A stretch of DNA of 64,000 bases from Oxytricha trifallax (Eukaryota; Ciliophora; Spirotrichea; Sporadotrichida; Oxytrichidae): positions 17,350-81,349 of the forward strand of contig ARYC01000394.1 in NCBI GenBank assembly GCA_000711775.1, read 5' to 3'. Shown here piece after piece: positions 46,282 to 57,874 of the stretch. The notes below the pieces were generated by a model. The model saw only the letters and a list, made by a program, of their open reading frames with translations, made no database searches and was not told the DNA's origin. Made by a program: the position numbers and the translations under genes. Numbering within the stretch: the first letter of the stretch is position 1; the number at the start of each line of letters is the position of its first letter.

Positions 46282-47254
46282 ACTCTTCAAATTTAGTAAA
46301 ATTATGGATTTAAATATAGAAAGAATATACAAAAATCTAGATAGAATTAATAATATCTTTATATCTATAGAGAATTATAAGTACTCTAAGAACTATATTT
46401 TAAATTAAAATTAATCGGTGATAAATTATTATATATAAATATAAATATATATATATTGAGTTAGTGTGCTTAGCATTGTTCTTTGGTAAATATACATTTC
46501 TTAATAGAATTGTGAAAATTTTACATATCTTTGATTCTTTAATCATATAGCACAGATTTTGTGTGTAAATAAATTTCAAAATTTGAATACACATGTAAAT
46601 TAAATTAATTATTAATTATATATTAAATTTTCTTAATAATTAGAATGGAGTCAAAAAAAAAATATTATAATATTTTATGAATCTGTTAATTTCTTTACCT
46701 TTTGATTATTTTGATACTGAAAAGAATTTTAATTTTCAAACCATTTTTAATAAATTTATGCTATCTTAATATTTATACTCGCTTTCCAATTTATCAATCG
46801 CTTAATTTGAATTTAACTTATATAATTTTTCACTCTCCTTCTTATGATTAATCTATAATGGCTGCATCAATGTTAGTTAATATTAGAAATTAATATTTTA
46901 TGACTATAATACTGCATTATACAATTTCATTTGTCAACAAAAAGCACTTATGGTTTCATAATTCTCGTGTAAATACTACATTAAAGAGACCAACTCTTAA
47001 GGAAATTGTAAAATTATTATTCTAAAACTCCTATAAAGGGACTAGAACCTGATATTTTTTACATTAATATAAAATAGAATTTATTGTTAAATATTTTTTA
47101 ATCTTGAATATTTTTCTTCCTTTATTTATACTGTGTGTGGCTTTATTAGTTATTGACATTAACATGCAACTCACAGAGATTGGAATTCATTTTATATATG
47201 ATTTATATTTTTAATATAAAATTAATACTTTAACTTTTTTAAATCATTTAAAAT
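46282..47254. other. AT-rich spacer
   Basis: No supported feature; short chance frames only. Confidence 0.45.
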
Positions 47255-47836
47255 TATTAAATTAAAAAGTTAATTGCTAGGTGAGTACTAATCTCACTTA
47301 GGGCTTTCTTATAGAGCTTTCTATTATAATAAGGCCTGCTGAGGGCAAGTAAAGGGTTACTGGACACAACGCATTAGGGGCCAGTAGGTGGGGCTTTTTC
47401 CCTGCATAGATTAGTAACCTGGCTTGTGTTTAGCTTCCTTGGTAATAAGGAGCTGAATAAAGGTACGCTCTGCCCTCAAAATTGAGAAGACGAAGACCAT
47501 TGAAGGCAAAGATAAGGATTTTTCTCCCTAACCGGGTTAAGGTGCTGAGGCTACCACTGCGAAAGGATAGGGATTACGTTTCTCAGCAGCGGTGGGACCG
47601 GTAAGATTTTTATCCACTCCTTGTCATCTAGTTGAATTCTACGAGCTCTGTTGTTCAGATTATGCTGGCAACATCTTGATTTTAGTAGGAGACTAGATAA
47701 TAGCGGAAGTGGTTTTTCTGGAGTTTTCTACTTCATGACTGCCAGGTAACAGAATTGCCACGTCAACTCCCTCAGATACTTCTACGTCACGACTAAGATT
47801 GATGGTTTGATTTAAGTATTAAATAGTAAACAGTGA
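47255..47836 (+). repeat. Family X dispersed repeat, copy 2
   Basis: About 580 bp, same orientation as copy 1 (10740-11418), with the same order of blocks: AAATTAAAAAGTTAATTGCT at the start, AAGGCCTGCTGAGGGC, CTCAGCAGCGGTGGGAC and CACGACTAAGATTGATGGTT near the end. Lacks about 100 bp present in copy 1 in the first half. Confidence 0.75.
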
Positions 47837-48500
47837 TATGTTAAATTTATTTGATTTTAATCATTTAACACACAAAAAATCATTTTAATTTATAATAAGA
47901 CTCATCTAAGTTATTTAGAAATGAACTCCTTCGTCGGCTGTAGTTTAACCAGTCTAATGTCTCTATTACAGATAATCTTGATTATAATTATAAATTGAGT
48001 TAAAAACTTATATGATTTATTTTGTTTAACATTCATAAATAAAAATTAGTTTCAAATCTATCGGTAAAATTGATAAATATTGGATGAAATGAAATAATAT
48101 AGAAATATTTTTAATTTATTTTTTTCTACTATTTATTGATAAATCATATATATTAAAATAGAATATTTATTTTATTAGTTATAATATTTGTTTAAAAAAG
48201 AATCAGAATTCTTAAAAATAAAGCAAAGCTCCAATTGAAAATCATGATAAAAAATAAAATTCATTCCAAAACAAACTTCCACATTTAAACAGGTATGCAT
48301 TCCAAATATAAAGCAAAATACATTTAATTAATACAATTTTGTGACTATGCAAATAATTATAATTTAAAATTTATGATAAGGCAAAGCCAATATTAAATTT
48401 CATCACTATTAAAATTCATTAAAGGAATATAGGCATTAAAAATAACTTTTAAACAAGAAATATACGATTTAAAAGGATATAACTATTATTATATAGAAAA
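47837..48500. other. AT-rich spacer
   Basis: Nothing supported. Confidence 0.4.
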
Positions 48501-48800
48501 AGATTTGCGTTGATCTCGAGAGATTGCAACAGCTTAAAGAGAGCTGTAAGAATACAAGTTGATGAAGATTCAACGCAAACCAAAGTGGGGTAAAACTATG
48601 AGAATACAAGAGACTCAAAGAAGAGAAATTTCTCTTAGATTTAAGTGATCAAATTCTTTCAAGAAAAATAAGGCTTTTAATTTATTTTTAAATATAGTAT
48701 TGTCAATATTTCTAATCCAAATATCATTTATATAATGTTATATAAAAAATCACTCCATTAAGAAGGAACTTAGTAGTCTTGAGTTAACTTTGGCATTTCA
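48501..48800 (+). CDS. Coding segment 1 of a plus-strand MDS cluster
   Basis: Reads RFALISRDCNSLKRAVRIQV, DEDSTQTKVGQNYENTRDSK, KRNFS to about 48650, then an AT-rich continuation that is probably intron or IES, with TGA at 48780. The beginning is in one frame without stop. First recognisable part of a locus that continues on the same strand to 51.2 kb. No domain known. Confidence 0.55.
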
Positions 48801-48924
48801 TTAAAAAATTAGACACCTTACCTCATATTGTTAACGCAATAAACTCATATTTCTTCTAATTTCTAGATCTCGATATTGAATTGGATATATGAACTACAAA
48901 ATAGTAATTTATGCTTTTTATTAG

Positions 48925-49256
48925 CGAAGAAGATTTATTTAGCATCGAAATTTATAGAAAACTAATCAAAGCACTTCAAAGAGAAAGAAGTTAAGCCCTT
49001 CGTTTTAAGAGCTCTCGAGGAATAGGGTAAAATTGATAATGATCAAGTTTACTAGAACAATGAAAAGGATAATGAAAAAAAGGTAAAGTAAAGATGATAA
49101 TACTGAAGAGTCTAAAAAATATAAGGAATAATTATCAAAATATAAAACAAAGCCTAGAAAAGTAAAAGAATTATTTAAAAATATAGCTTATTATACTCGT
49201 ATAAGGATCGAAATTATGTATTTTATGAGATAAAATTCAATCTAAATGATTTAAAT
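48925..49256 (+). CDS. Coding segment 2 of the cluster
   Basis: Follows a TTTATTAG 3'-splice-like site. Reads AKKIYLASKFIENQSKHFKE, KEVKPFVLRALEEQGKIDND and QVYQNNEKDNEKK to about 49080, then shifts frame at a run of seven A residues and goes on SKDDNTEESKKYKEQLSKYK, TKPRKVKELFKNIAYYTRIR. Strongly charged, probably helical. The shift could be a homopolymer error or a pointer. Ends in an (AT)n tract near 49258-49274. Confidence 0.6.
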
Positions 49257-49783
49257 ATATATATATATATATATAAAACATTAATGATTAATTTCGTTAA
49301 TTATTCAAATAAATGTAATCACCAATCTTTTACGGTTTATGCTAGGAATTTTTATAGGTTGCTTACATTCTTGGAAGAGACTAGTTATTTTTATTCACTC
49401 AAAATTGAGGATAAAATGTGATCAGACTTCTGTAAAGTCTTGTATTTTTCATCAACTTCCTATTCTTAAAGTTAAAACCAAGTGCTGTAATGTCTTTACT
49501 ATAAGTACCATTAAAAATAACTTCTCCTTATTTCAATAATTATCAAAAGAAGCACATAATTAGTGTTATTTTATCAATCTATAATCTACGTCGTCAAGAA
49601 AGAATATATAACTGATCATTATATAAGAATAAAAATCAAGGGGCAAAACACAAATGGATATTGTTTGCCTACTTGAGACTCCTCGTAATGTTGAGTAGAA
49701 TGGTTTTCACAATAATATATTCTAAATTATCAGAAAAAAGACACAAATAAAGGAATGATTGAATTGTAAATAGCAATTAAATT

Positions 49784-50086
49784 GACAAAGAAAGCAAAAG
49801 CTAGCAGGAAGATAACGATTACCACTATGAAAATGATGATGGAGAACCTGAAGAAACTTTAAATTCATCCCTTAGCTAAAAATTAATCTGATTTGCTCTG
49901 TCATTAAACAACATTTAAGTGAACATCTTTAACTATGAAGGCTTAATTTAAACAGATTCTAGGGATATATTTGTTCTCAAATCCACTTTACTTTTTTATA
50001 AAAGTCTCTCGAAATCCCTCACTTAAAAGAGTACTTATGAGAGCAAACCTAATAAACGAACATGGAAAATACTTATAGAGGCATGA
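49784..50086 (+). CDS. Coding segment 3 of the cluster
   Basis: Two frames: DKESKSQQEDNDYHYENDDG with EPEETLNSSLS (49784-49891), then NIFNYEGLIQTDSRDIFVLK, STLLFYKSLSKSLTQKSTYE and NKRTWKILIEA to TGA at 50084-50086. Acidic first half. A third frame carrying MTFAKNLKMIEEVAIIKIYS starts at 50082 and may be a further segment. Confidence 0.5.
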
Positions 50087-50345
50087 CTTTCGCAAAAAAC
50101 CTTAAAATGATTGAAGAAGTGGCAATAATTAAAATTTATTCTATGCCTTTGCAAAGCATAATAATGCAATATATGTTTGATGTTCAAATTATTTAAAACA
50201 AATAGAATAAAATAGTCAAAAATATATATTTAAGTGTAACTATGGATCGAATAGATATTTTCAAAATTAATCGTTTGATTCATAATACATAAAAATAATT
50301 GAATTTCATTTAATTGTATTAACTTCTTTTTAAATATATGAAAAA

Positions 50346-50690
50346 AGTGATAACGAGGAAATAAAGGTTTTGAGGACTGGATTGACAATGTTGCAACACA
50401 ATTCCCAGTAAGCAATAGACAATGATAAGCATGATGATGAAAATTATTTTGATGAGGATTATAGTCATTTAGATGATTTAGCTTTTTATAGTCAAAATAA
50501 TCATAAATATAAACAAGCGCTTTAAGACCAGATATAATCAGCTACTCCCAATAGTATTATATATAATTCTTAATTCTTGTACATCAAAGTCATATTTAAG
50601 AAGTATCTGAATATTAATGATTAATTCATTAAGAAACTATTCCCACCAGGAAAGACACTTTCTAATATTATTCGAAATTATATTGCGTGA
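50346..50690 (+). CDS. Coding segment 4 of the cluster
   Basis: One uninterrupted frame of 115 codons: SDNEEIKVLRTGLTMLQHNS, DNDKHDDENYFDEDYSHLDD, FYSQNNHKYKQALQDQIQSA and KKLFPPGKTLSNIIRNYIA, TGA at 50688-50690. GKT in PPGKTLSN is not in a clear P-loop. The length of the open frame and its composition make it the best-supported segment of this locus. Confidence 0.6.
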
Positions 50691-50759
50691 AAGTAAATAT
50701 TTTGCTTTATCTTAAGTTTTACTAATTATTACTCGAGCGCATTTATTATATTTTTAAAT

Positions 50760-51186
50760 AAGATGTAATTAAGTATCACATAATGTATGAAAGGAAATAT
50801 GTCTGCTCTTGGTATTGAATGGAAAACAGGGATAGCTACAGTTGAAGATGTCCATGAATGCCAGAGCTAAGGCCTTAAAGAAAATGCCAGTACTGCTCCT
50901 ACTAAGGGGACAACTGCTGGCCCCTAAGAGCCATTGTACTTGCACCTCTAAGTGAGACTTAAAATGATAAGATCTTTCAAAGATCATGTACATCTTAGAA
51001 AAACTAAAGAATAAAATGAGAAGTATCAGATTCAATATTATGAACAGTACCTATACTATCGATGAAGATGCCACTAAAACCATCGAAGCTGAAGATACCT
51101 CAGTCAAGCAAAATTAAAAGGGACAAAAACAAAAATCACAGTGGAATTGTGAACGCAGCAGATCATACCCACTAGACATAGTCTGA
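50760..51186 (+). CDS. Coding segment 5 of the cluster (C-terminal part)
   Basis: Frame one: GNMSALGIEWKTGIATVEDV, HECQSQGLKENASTAPTKGT, a LYLHLQVRLKMIRSFKDHVH stretch and a Tyr-rich end to TGA at 51063-51065. An overlapping second frame DEDATKTIEAEDTSVKQ, KGQKQKSQWNCERSRS continues to TGA at 51184-51186. The minus strand is also open under the standard code over part of this, which I regard as a shadow. GC content is higher than the flanks, as for real genes here. Confidence 0.55.
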
Positions 51187-52239
51187 CACAGTTCCCAAGA
51201 GTAGTAGTAAATACATAGAGAGATTTATCATCTCACATTTATATAATACTAATAATTAATTTTTAACATCTCTCTCTTGATTAGTTGTTTCTCTATTTTG
51301 CCGAAAGGATTTACTCCTAATACTCTACTAATTTTACTACTACTAAGATATAATTTTTTTTAATACAAATTTAGAGCTACTTATTTAAATTAAAATAATT
51401 GATGAAATAATTTAAATCATAAATGAAATTATATAGATAAAGTTTTTATTGTCACTGTAAACTTTAGAGCAATAGAAAAGAGAATCTAAGGGCAGAATTA
51501 TAAATAATTTCTTTCTTAAAAGTAGAGTAAAGTTGCAACATTTTAAGTAAGAAAATAAATCCACAAAAACGAGTTATGGGAGATGCCAAAAATTAAAGAT
51601 ACATTAAGAATTAGTTTTGAAATTAGTAATATTAAATCCAATTAATAAATTTAAATTAATCTGTTTAGAATAACAATAATTAAGGTCACAACCCGATTTA
51701 ATGACCTTATATTTGGTTTTGTGTTTATTCAATATCATGCAGAATATTAAACATTAAGGAGTCTTAATATGAGAACAAAGAAAAAACATGCTTTTTAAAA
51801 ATCATAGAAAACAAGAAATAAATGATTCTTGATATCATGAATGCACTAAGATTATGTATATATATATAGAAATTAATTTCAATTAAATAATTATCAATAA
51901 TATTCATAATAATATATAGCCTAGTATTATTGATAAATTTGACCAAGAACGTGATAAATCAAAATAATTGCAAACTGATATTGATGTAAACAATTTCGAT
52001 GATATTTTTTTCGTATTTGAAATTAGGATGTTAGGGCAAAAGATAAATTAAATAATATTTTTAAAATCCATAATTGTAAGGTTACTAAAATTAATATAGC
52101 CCATTCATATCCAATTAGATTTATAAAACTGTATTTATTTCTTATATTTTGAATAATTAATTGTAATTCTTAGTAGAATATACCTTTAGATTCACCCTTG
52201 CATATAATCTCTTCTTCCTCCTCTAAGTACAAGTAAAAA
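51187..52239. other. AT-rich spacer
   Basis: Nothing supported. Confidence 0.4.
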
Positions 52240-53273
52240 TATTGTTAAAATATAATTTTATTGGGAAAATTGCAAAAATAAAATACATTTTGAATTATAT
52301 TATTTACCATGTGTATTAGGGATGCTTATAAATGTAATTATCAAACGTGAAAACGTAATTAAAACCTAATGTTTAACGGTTTAATGTTTAATTAGAAAGA
52401 TAATTTAAAAAATCATAATAATTAAATAATTTTAATTATAACTAATATTTGTAATTAATTACATTTAAGAGCTAAACATTAAACTATTTAAACGTGAAAA
52501 AAAAAATCAAAATGATTGTTTAATTAATGAATTGGAAATATAATATTAATTGGTTAAAATAAATATATTATTAAATGGAGAGTATCTCTCTGTTAATGGG
52601 AAACCATATTTACGATAGGAATTTTAAAAGACTGGCTCCGTTCAACTGCTCATTATGAAAAAATTGAATTGGTGCGCCTGATTAGCCATAAATACACTTC
52701 TCATCGTGGCAAACCTTAAAAACTGATTTGTTTGAGAGAAGTAAAGTAATAGCTGGAGATGGATCTATTAATTTTAAGATAGCAAATAGCGCTCTTTGGT
52801 AGAATATGCTAGAAGGAGAAGGCATAACATATACTAAAAATATCGCAGACCTATACTAAGAGGACACAGAAGAGAGCACAGATAGCATAGGAATGGATGA
52901 TGTTGAAGGAGAGAAACGAGATACAAGCAATTCTATAGTACAAGTGATTAAATAAGTGTCATTATTTATATTTCTAATTCACTAATTAAACAATCATACT
53001 GAATTTTTTATCACGTTTAAACAGTTCAATGTTTAGTTCTTAAATGTATTTAATTACAAATATTAGTTATAGTTATAATTATTTAATTATCATGATTTTT
53101 CTAATTATCTTTCTAATTAAACATTTAACCGTTGAACATAATGTTTTAATTACGTTTTCACGTTTGCTTATTATATTTATAAGCTTCGCTAATAATTGGC
53201 AGTTAGCTAATTATATAATTCAAAATTCATTTTATTTTTGAAATTTTCCCAATTCAATTATATTTAAACAATA
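52240..53273 (+). mobile_element. Inverted-repeat element with an internal ORF (TTG...GGGAAAA family)
   Basis: About 1,034 bp with inverted repeats of roughly 310 bp: left tip TATTGTTAAAATATAATTTT followed by ATTGGGAAAATT, right tip the near complement ending AACAATA. Inner blocks match closely in inverse orientation, such as CGTGAAAACGTAATTAAAAC and TTACATTTAAGAGCTAAACA. TA lies on both sides of the TTG tips. The centre (52570-52960) is GC-richer and coding-like. Tip layout resembles the palindromic MITEs and the Rep-like element. Confidence 0.8.
52570..52960 (+). CDS. ORF inside the 52.2-kb inverted-repeat element, unknown protein
   Basis: Plus-strand ciliate-code reading: EYLSVNGKPYLRQEFQKTGS, then in a second frame IELVRLISHKYTSHRGKPQK, then in a third AGDGSINFKIANSALWQNML, EGEGITYTKNIADLYQ and an acidic tail EESTDSIGMDDVEGEKRDTS. 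Each part is protein-like but the frame changes twice, so this is a decayed gene or has introns. No domain recognised; it does not resemble the Rep-like ORF at 19736-21131. It may be a cargo or accessory gene, or a captured MDS. Confidence 0.45.
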
Positions 53274-53820
53274 ATCCTTTTAGTAAAAGAAAATTATTTA
53301 TATGATGATAGCTGCTCTTCAGATTTACTCCTTTCTCAAATGCTCATTACTAATGATTTATGATAATATATAAATATCCTGCAGACTACATTTAATCTAA
53401 GTTAAAGAGGCACTAATAATCTTATTATGCTTCGTAAGTAATATTTTTATAAGATTAAATTCAGTTTGTAAAGGATTTTTTATCTTTTAAAGAACTAATA
53501 TTCACTAAAAAATTACAAAATTATTCAAAATAACATTAGATCATTATAACATAAAATGAAAATATTGTATAAATTTTATCTATTTTATTGTAGTTTATAT
53601 CTCAATTTATGCACAAATTAAAGACTTGCAATATAAATAATGATGCCTTATTATCTTCATTATATTATAAGTTTAAGTTTAAGTTAAGTTAAGATAAGTT
53701 AAGGTAAATTATAGTGCAGGTGAGCTATGGTTCCACAATCTAAACATACATTCATAAATTGTGTATATAGTTCATAATAATAATAATTATTCAAACTACA
53801 ACAAGTCTGATTGTTTGGTT
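53274..53820. other. AT-rich spacer with TTAAG repeats
   Basis: Mostly AT-rich. At 53671-53706 short irregular tandem units of TTAAG/TTTAAG type occur. Downstream of the minus-strand gene's stop codon. Confidence 0.4.
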
Positions 53821-55524
53821 TCATCTTTTAGTGAAACTTTTGTTCACAAATGTGTCTCTTGGACCTCTATCGGTCCAGTTTAGGTATTCGTTAAGTAGGT
53901 TTGTTCTACTTCCATTATTTCCTTTTACTCTATAACCTCCTCTTGATTATCCACCTCTCACATATTGTTCTCTATGTGTGGGTATGTAGTTATATTTCAT
54001 ATAGCTTTGCTTTCTTTGATTAGTGATGAAGCTAGTTTTGAGATTTCTTGATAAACTGTTAATTGATGTTTTTGATTTGTTAATTCCCTGAGCCTTTGCT
54101 TGGTTATTACTTATAAGAACTTTCTAAGTTTTGTATTCATTTTTAATGTGATCAAATACTTTTCACATTAGGTCTTTTTGGTAGTAAGTGATTTTAAAAG
54201 CCACCTAATTTTGTCTCACTATTATGTTAATTATCTAGATTCCTTGGCATTATACTAGTATTGAGTGATCTTGGAAAAATGCTTTGTGAATGAAGTTTTC
54301 GCCTATTCGTTCTATTTCTCTATTATCATCTTACGGATCTATGTTAACCATAAATGTATTTTTGAGGATTTTTAATATCTATTTTGTTTTAAATTCCTTT
54401 GTGAGAGGTCTCTTCCCTCATCGTATAGTTTCATTGAAACTTGCATTATTTAATCTACTATAGTTTTTTGTAGCTGTTCACTATTGGGTAGATCTAGCCC
54501 AACCAGGTTTTTGTCAGAAAGATCATGTTTCTTCATTCTGAAGATGTCTTACTAGATTGTTTAGTTTTACCTTGTTTTGAGTACTTGCTCAAGTGTCCTA
54601 ATAGTTTAGGGTAGTCAACCTATCTTATATATTCTTCTCTTACCTCTTTGGTTTTCATGAGTTTTGAGGCTTTCTCAAATAATGTTCCTTTCTTGTCATT
54701 ATCATTTTTGCCTATTGACCCTACATGCATAGCATATATGTTTTGTGTTGTCGTCTATTTTGGGAATACTTCGATTATTTCGATCATTATTGCGATGAAA
54801 ATATTAGCAGTTTGGTTCTGTCCTGCTTTTATTAGTTTCCATATGACTTATAAGAATGATTTAACTTGCTCCTTATAGCCACTACTTTTTGTGGTATCAT
54901 AGATTAATACTTGACTTTCATATGCTATAGTTATAGGACATGTAAGTGCCATGATTACTTGCAGGAGTTTTGATTCTTCAGACTATATGTTTAGGTCTGT
55001 AAACGTACTTCTGGAATCTTGAAAGCTAGTAGAAGTTCTTTGCTCTTGAAATATCCTTTTCTTAACTCGTGTTGGTTCTCAATATGTGTTTCTTGGTTTT
55101 CACTTTCGTTAGTTGACTGGGTTTCACTTAGTAACTACTTTTGATAAGATTCTTCTTATGAGGAAGGTTTTTATTTAATTTTTAATTTATAATTTTGACC
55201 ACAATTTAATATTTTTTACTAAATTTCTAATTGATTTAATCGTTAAGAATTTTCAAACAGCTATATTTCCTATTTAGTAGTCTCTAGTATTTTATACAGG
55301 GTTTTTTGTATGTTAGGAACTTAGTAAGGCACAAAGTAGTCCTGATTGACGTTTTTAGCCCTTATTTGGAGTCCTTTTCCTTCTTTTTAATTATTAAATT
55401 AAATTTTATGTCTGTGTTCATCGATATTGATGTAAATGTCTTCTGTGAGACTCTAGACGTCGATACAAAAGGTATAAGATACTTTGTCCTCATATTTAAA
55501 AACTCGAGCTGTTCCTTCATACAT
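53821..55524 (-). CDS. Minus-strand gene of about 568 codons, unknown; three apparent frameshifts
   Basis: ATG at 55524 (MYEGTARVFKYEDKVSYTFC), TGA at 53821-53823. Frame one runs to about 55000 (KSKELLLAFKIPEVRLQT near its end). Frame two, about 55000-54545: LNIQSEESKLLQVIMALTCP, IAYESQVLIYDTTKSSGY, AMHVGSIGKNDNDKKGTLFE, VDYPKLLGHLSKYSKQGK. Frame three, about 54590-54400: MKKHDLSDKNLVGLDLPNSE, MQVSMKLYDEGRDLSQRN. Frame four to the end: NTFMVNIDPQDDNREIERIG, then an Arg/Gly-rich tail YVRGGQSRGGYRVKGNNGSR and WTDRGPRDTFVNKSF. All three shifts go the same way (net zero), and one in-frame TGA lies at about 54166. No intervening AT-rich DNA, so it looks unlike an IES-split MDS gene; perhaps a germline-limited or mobile-element gene. 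The RGG tail suggests RNA or nucleic-acid binding. Confidence 0.65.
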
Positions 55525-55775
55525 TTTATTAACTTTTAAATTTAATAATCCTTCATTATATCATAATGACTTAAAATATTTTTAAATTGTGTAGGCAATT
55601 TTAATCCAAAGTGTTTAACTTCTACTTAGAAGTAGAAAATAATGAGTAAAGAAAGAAATTGATTGGAGAGCAACATCTTGTTGAAATACATATTTTTTTA
55701 AGCATTATTTTCTCATGAAATCAATAAAATCATGAGATTTGGTTATGAAAGTATTCTGTTCAGAGTTATGATTAA

Positions 55776-56132
55776 TCACTTGCCTATCTATTTTTAATAT
55801 ATAACGAGTTATTATAAGTAATACCTTGAAAAGCTACTTATGAATTTGTATTTTTAAGTTCTGAGTTTATAGTTAAAATATAAGATCATCCTTTTACTGC
55901 TACTTTGCGATCTTTTTCGCTGGGAACAAACTATAACCTCTTTCTTAGAAATTTTACTTTTGTTTTCTTTAATTTTATTCACTCTTTGTTTACGAATCAC
56001 ATTAACAGTAATTGCTTCAGTTTTTTTAGGTTGTCTTGATTTTATAGGACTTTTACTGTTTGACAACAAACTAAATCTAATGCTTATTTTCAAGGAGCAC
56101 CTAAAAGTTAAATTCATTTTTATTAATAGCAT
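55776..56132 (-). CDS. Small basic protein, about 118 codons
   Basis: ATG at 56132 (or an internal ATG five codons on), TGA at 55776-55778. Lys/Arg/Ser-rich: SPIKSRQPKKTEAITVNVIR, KQRVNKIKENKSKISKKE, QRKRSQSSSKRMILYF. It looks like a nuclear or nucleic-acid-binding protein by composition only. The last 25 codons are AT-rich with several TAA codons and may not be part of the protein. Same strand as, and 250 bp upstream of, the 568-codon gene, so the two may be one unit. Confidence 0.5.
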
Positions 56133-57874
56133 TAAGTTTAACTCCAGATGATTAAAATAATGTTGCGGAGTGTTGTTTCAATTAAATTATATAATTCTTA
56201 TTAATTATTTTATGTAAAAGTATATCTAACAGTTTTGAATTTAGTCATATTCTACTGTTAAGTTTAAGAAATAAAAATAATTGTTTTGATATCTTATAAT
56301 GAATTACAGCAGACCTTTTAGCAAATGACTCTGAAGAAATCATAAAAGCAGTTCTAATAGACATAAATATTGATTTTAATTTTTTTCCCAAAGTCGAATT
56401 ATTTACATTATCTAACTTTTACTCTCTTTGTCACTATTTTTATTAATATTGATGAGTAATTGGGATGTTAAAAATAATACACTAGAATTTGTAGATAAAT
56501 AACCAATATTTATATATAATCTCTATGGCTTGTTGTATTTGAAATTTTAATATTATGCAAAAATGAAAAAATTCTACTGCAAGTTTTATAGATCTGACTG
56601 AATATTGAATTACTGTTTATTTATGGTTAAGCACTAAAGTATAATTCTTTTTATTTTATAATCAATTTAGTAAATTTTAAACATTGTTATTATTTAAGAA
56701 AACAAGTGTTAAAATTTATGCAATTAAAGTGAATATTATTTATATACAGTTAAGTTTAATTAAAATGAAGATGAAAATTAATAAAAAGCGAAGTATAACT
56801 ACCTAAAAATTTTAACTAATTTTCTCAATTAATTAATAGATATATATTAAAAACATAAGTTAAATACCCATAATTAAGTTCTGCTCTTAAATACGAAGAA
56901 ATAATTGAATAATTGAGAATGATGGATAGAATTCATAAAATTTAAGTTAAGTATAGTCATTATTGAATAGATTATTGTACATCTTGTTGGCTTCCGTTGA
57001 AGCTAGCCAAACCTTTTGCAAAATAAAATTATTTTAAATCAGGATTTGTGAATTTCAAGAAGTATGTCAAGCCGCAATTGTAAAGAGGTCGGACAATCTT
57101 TGGAATATTGATCTGACCAGACAACCTTTAAAATGATCGTTTGGCCAGACAAACCTTTGAATAATTGTCTGGCGAGCTAATTTTAGATGTAATTATATAA
57201 TTGAGAGTTGTGGAAATGGATTTAGAAATTGTTCTAAGTAGGTCTATTAAAAATAAAGGGTTCATCAATATATTTCTAGAAAATCGATTCACCACCCTAA
57301 TAACTTAAATTGAATTAACACTAAATGCAAAAGGAAGTGAAAATGATGAGAAAGAAATTGAAAATGCAACAAAAATATAGAAAGTTCAAGTTTGAAATTT
57401 ATTTGTTTGACAATGATAATACAAACAATAATTGAATAAAATTCATGGCCAGAAAATTGTTAAGTAGGTTGTCTGGAGATGAAAATATATAAGATTTCAA
57501 TAAATCCTAATCAATGAATATTAAAAAAATAATATCCTGCAATGAATAATAACAAGTTTATTTAACTTAACTAATATGAAATAAGCCCTTACCATAAATA
57601 TGTTTACAATGCATAGTAAAAAAATCCAGAGTATATATCCCACCATTTATTTTTGATAAGATTTTATATAAATATTTGTAAGGCTATTATTTTAAAATAA
57701 AATAGTTAACGATAGATTCATAAAAGATTTCACCTCTTTTGATAGAATGATTCTAGAATAGTAAAATTAAGTCAAATTTAAGCCATATAAATTGATAAAA
57801 TTACCATTTTAAGAAGCAAATACTTTTACTAGTAAAGGTAAAATGAAATATCAGTGCCAATCTATTACAGAAGC
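56133..57874. other. AT-rich spacer with short GC-richer repeats
   Basis: Near 57100-57175 an imperfect direct repeat of GTCTGGCCAGACAA-type words (GATCTGACCAGACAACCTTT, GTTTGGCCAGACAAACCTTT, ATTGTCTGGCGAGC) spaced about 35 bp stands out. Rest is AT-rich with no supported gene. Confidence 0.45.

Noticed and set aside
50769-51035. 88-codon minus-strand standard-code frame
   Set aside because: Shadow of the plus-strand coding segment at 50760-51186, which has better composition and uses TAA/TAG as Gln.
54648-55539. Plus-strand standard-code frames of 76-77 codons
   Set aside because: Antisense shadows of the 568-codon minus-strand gene.
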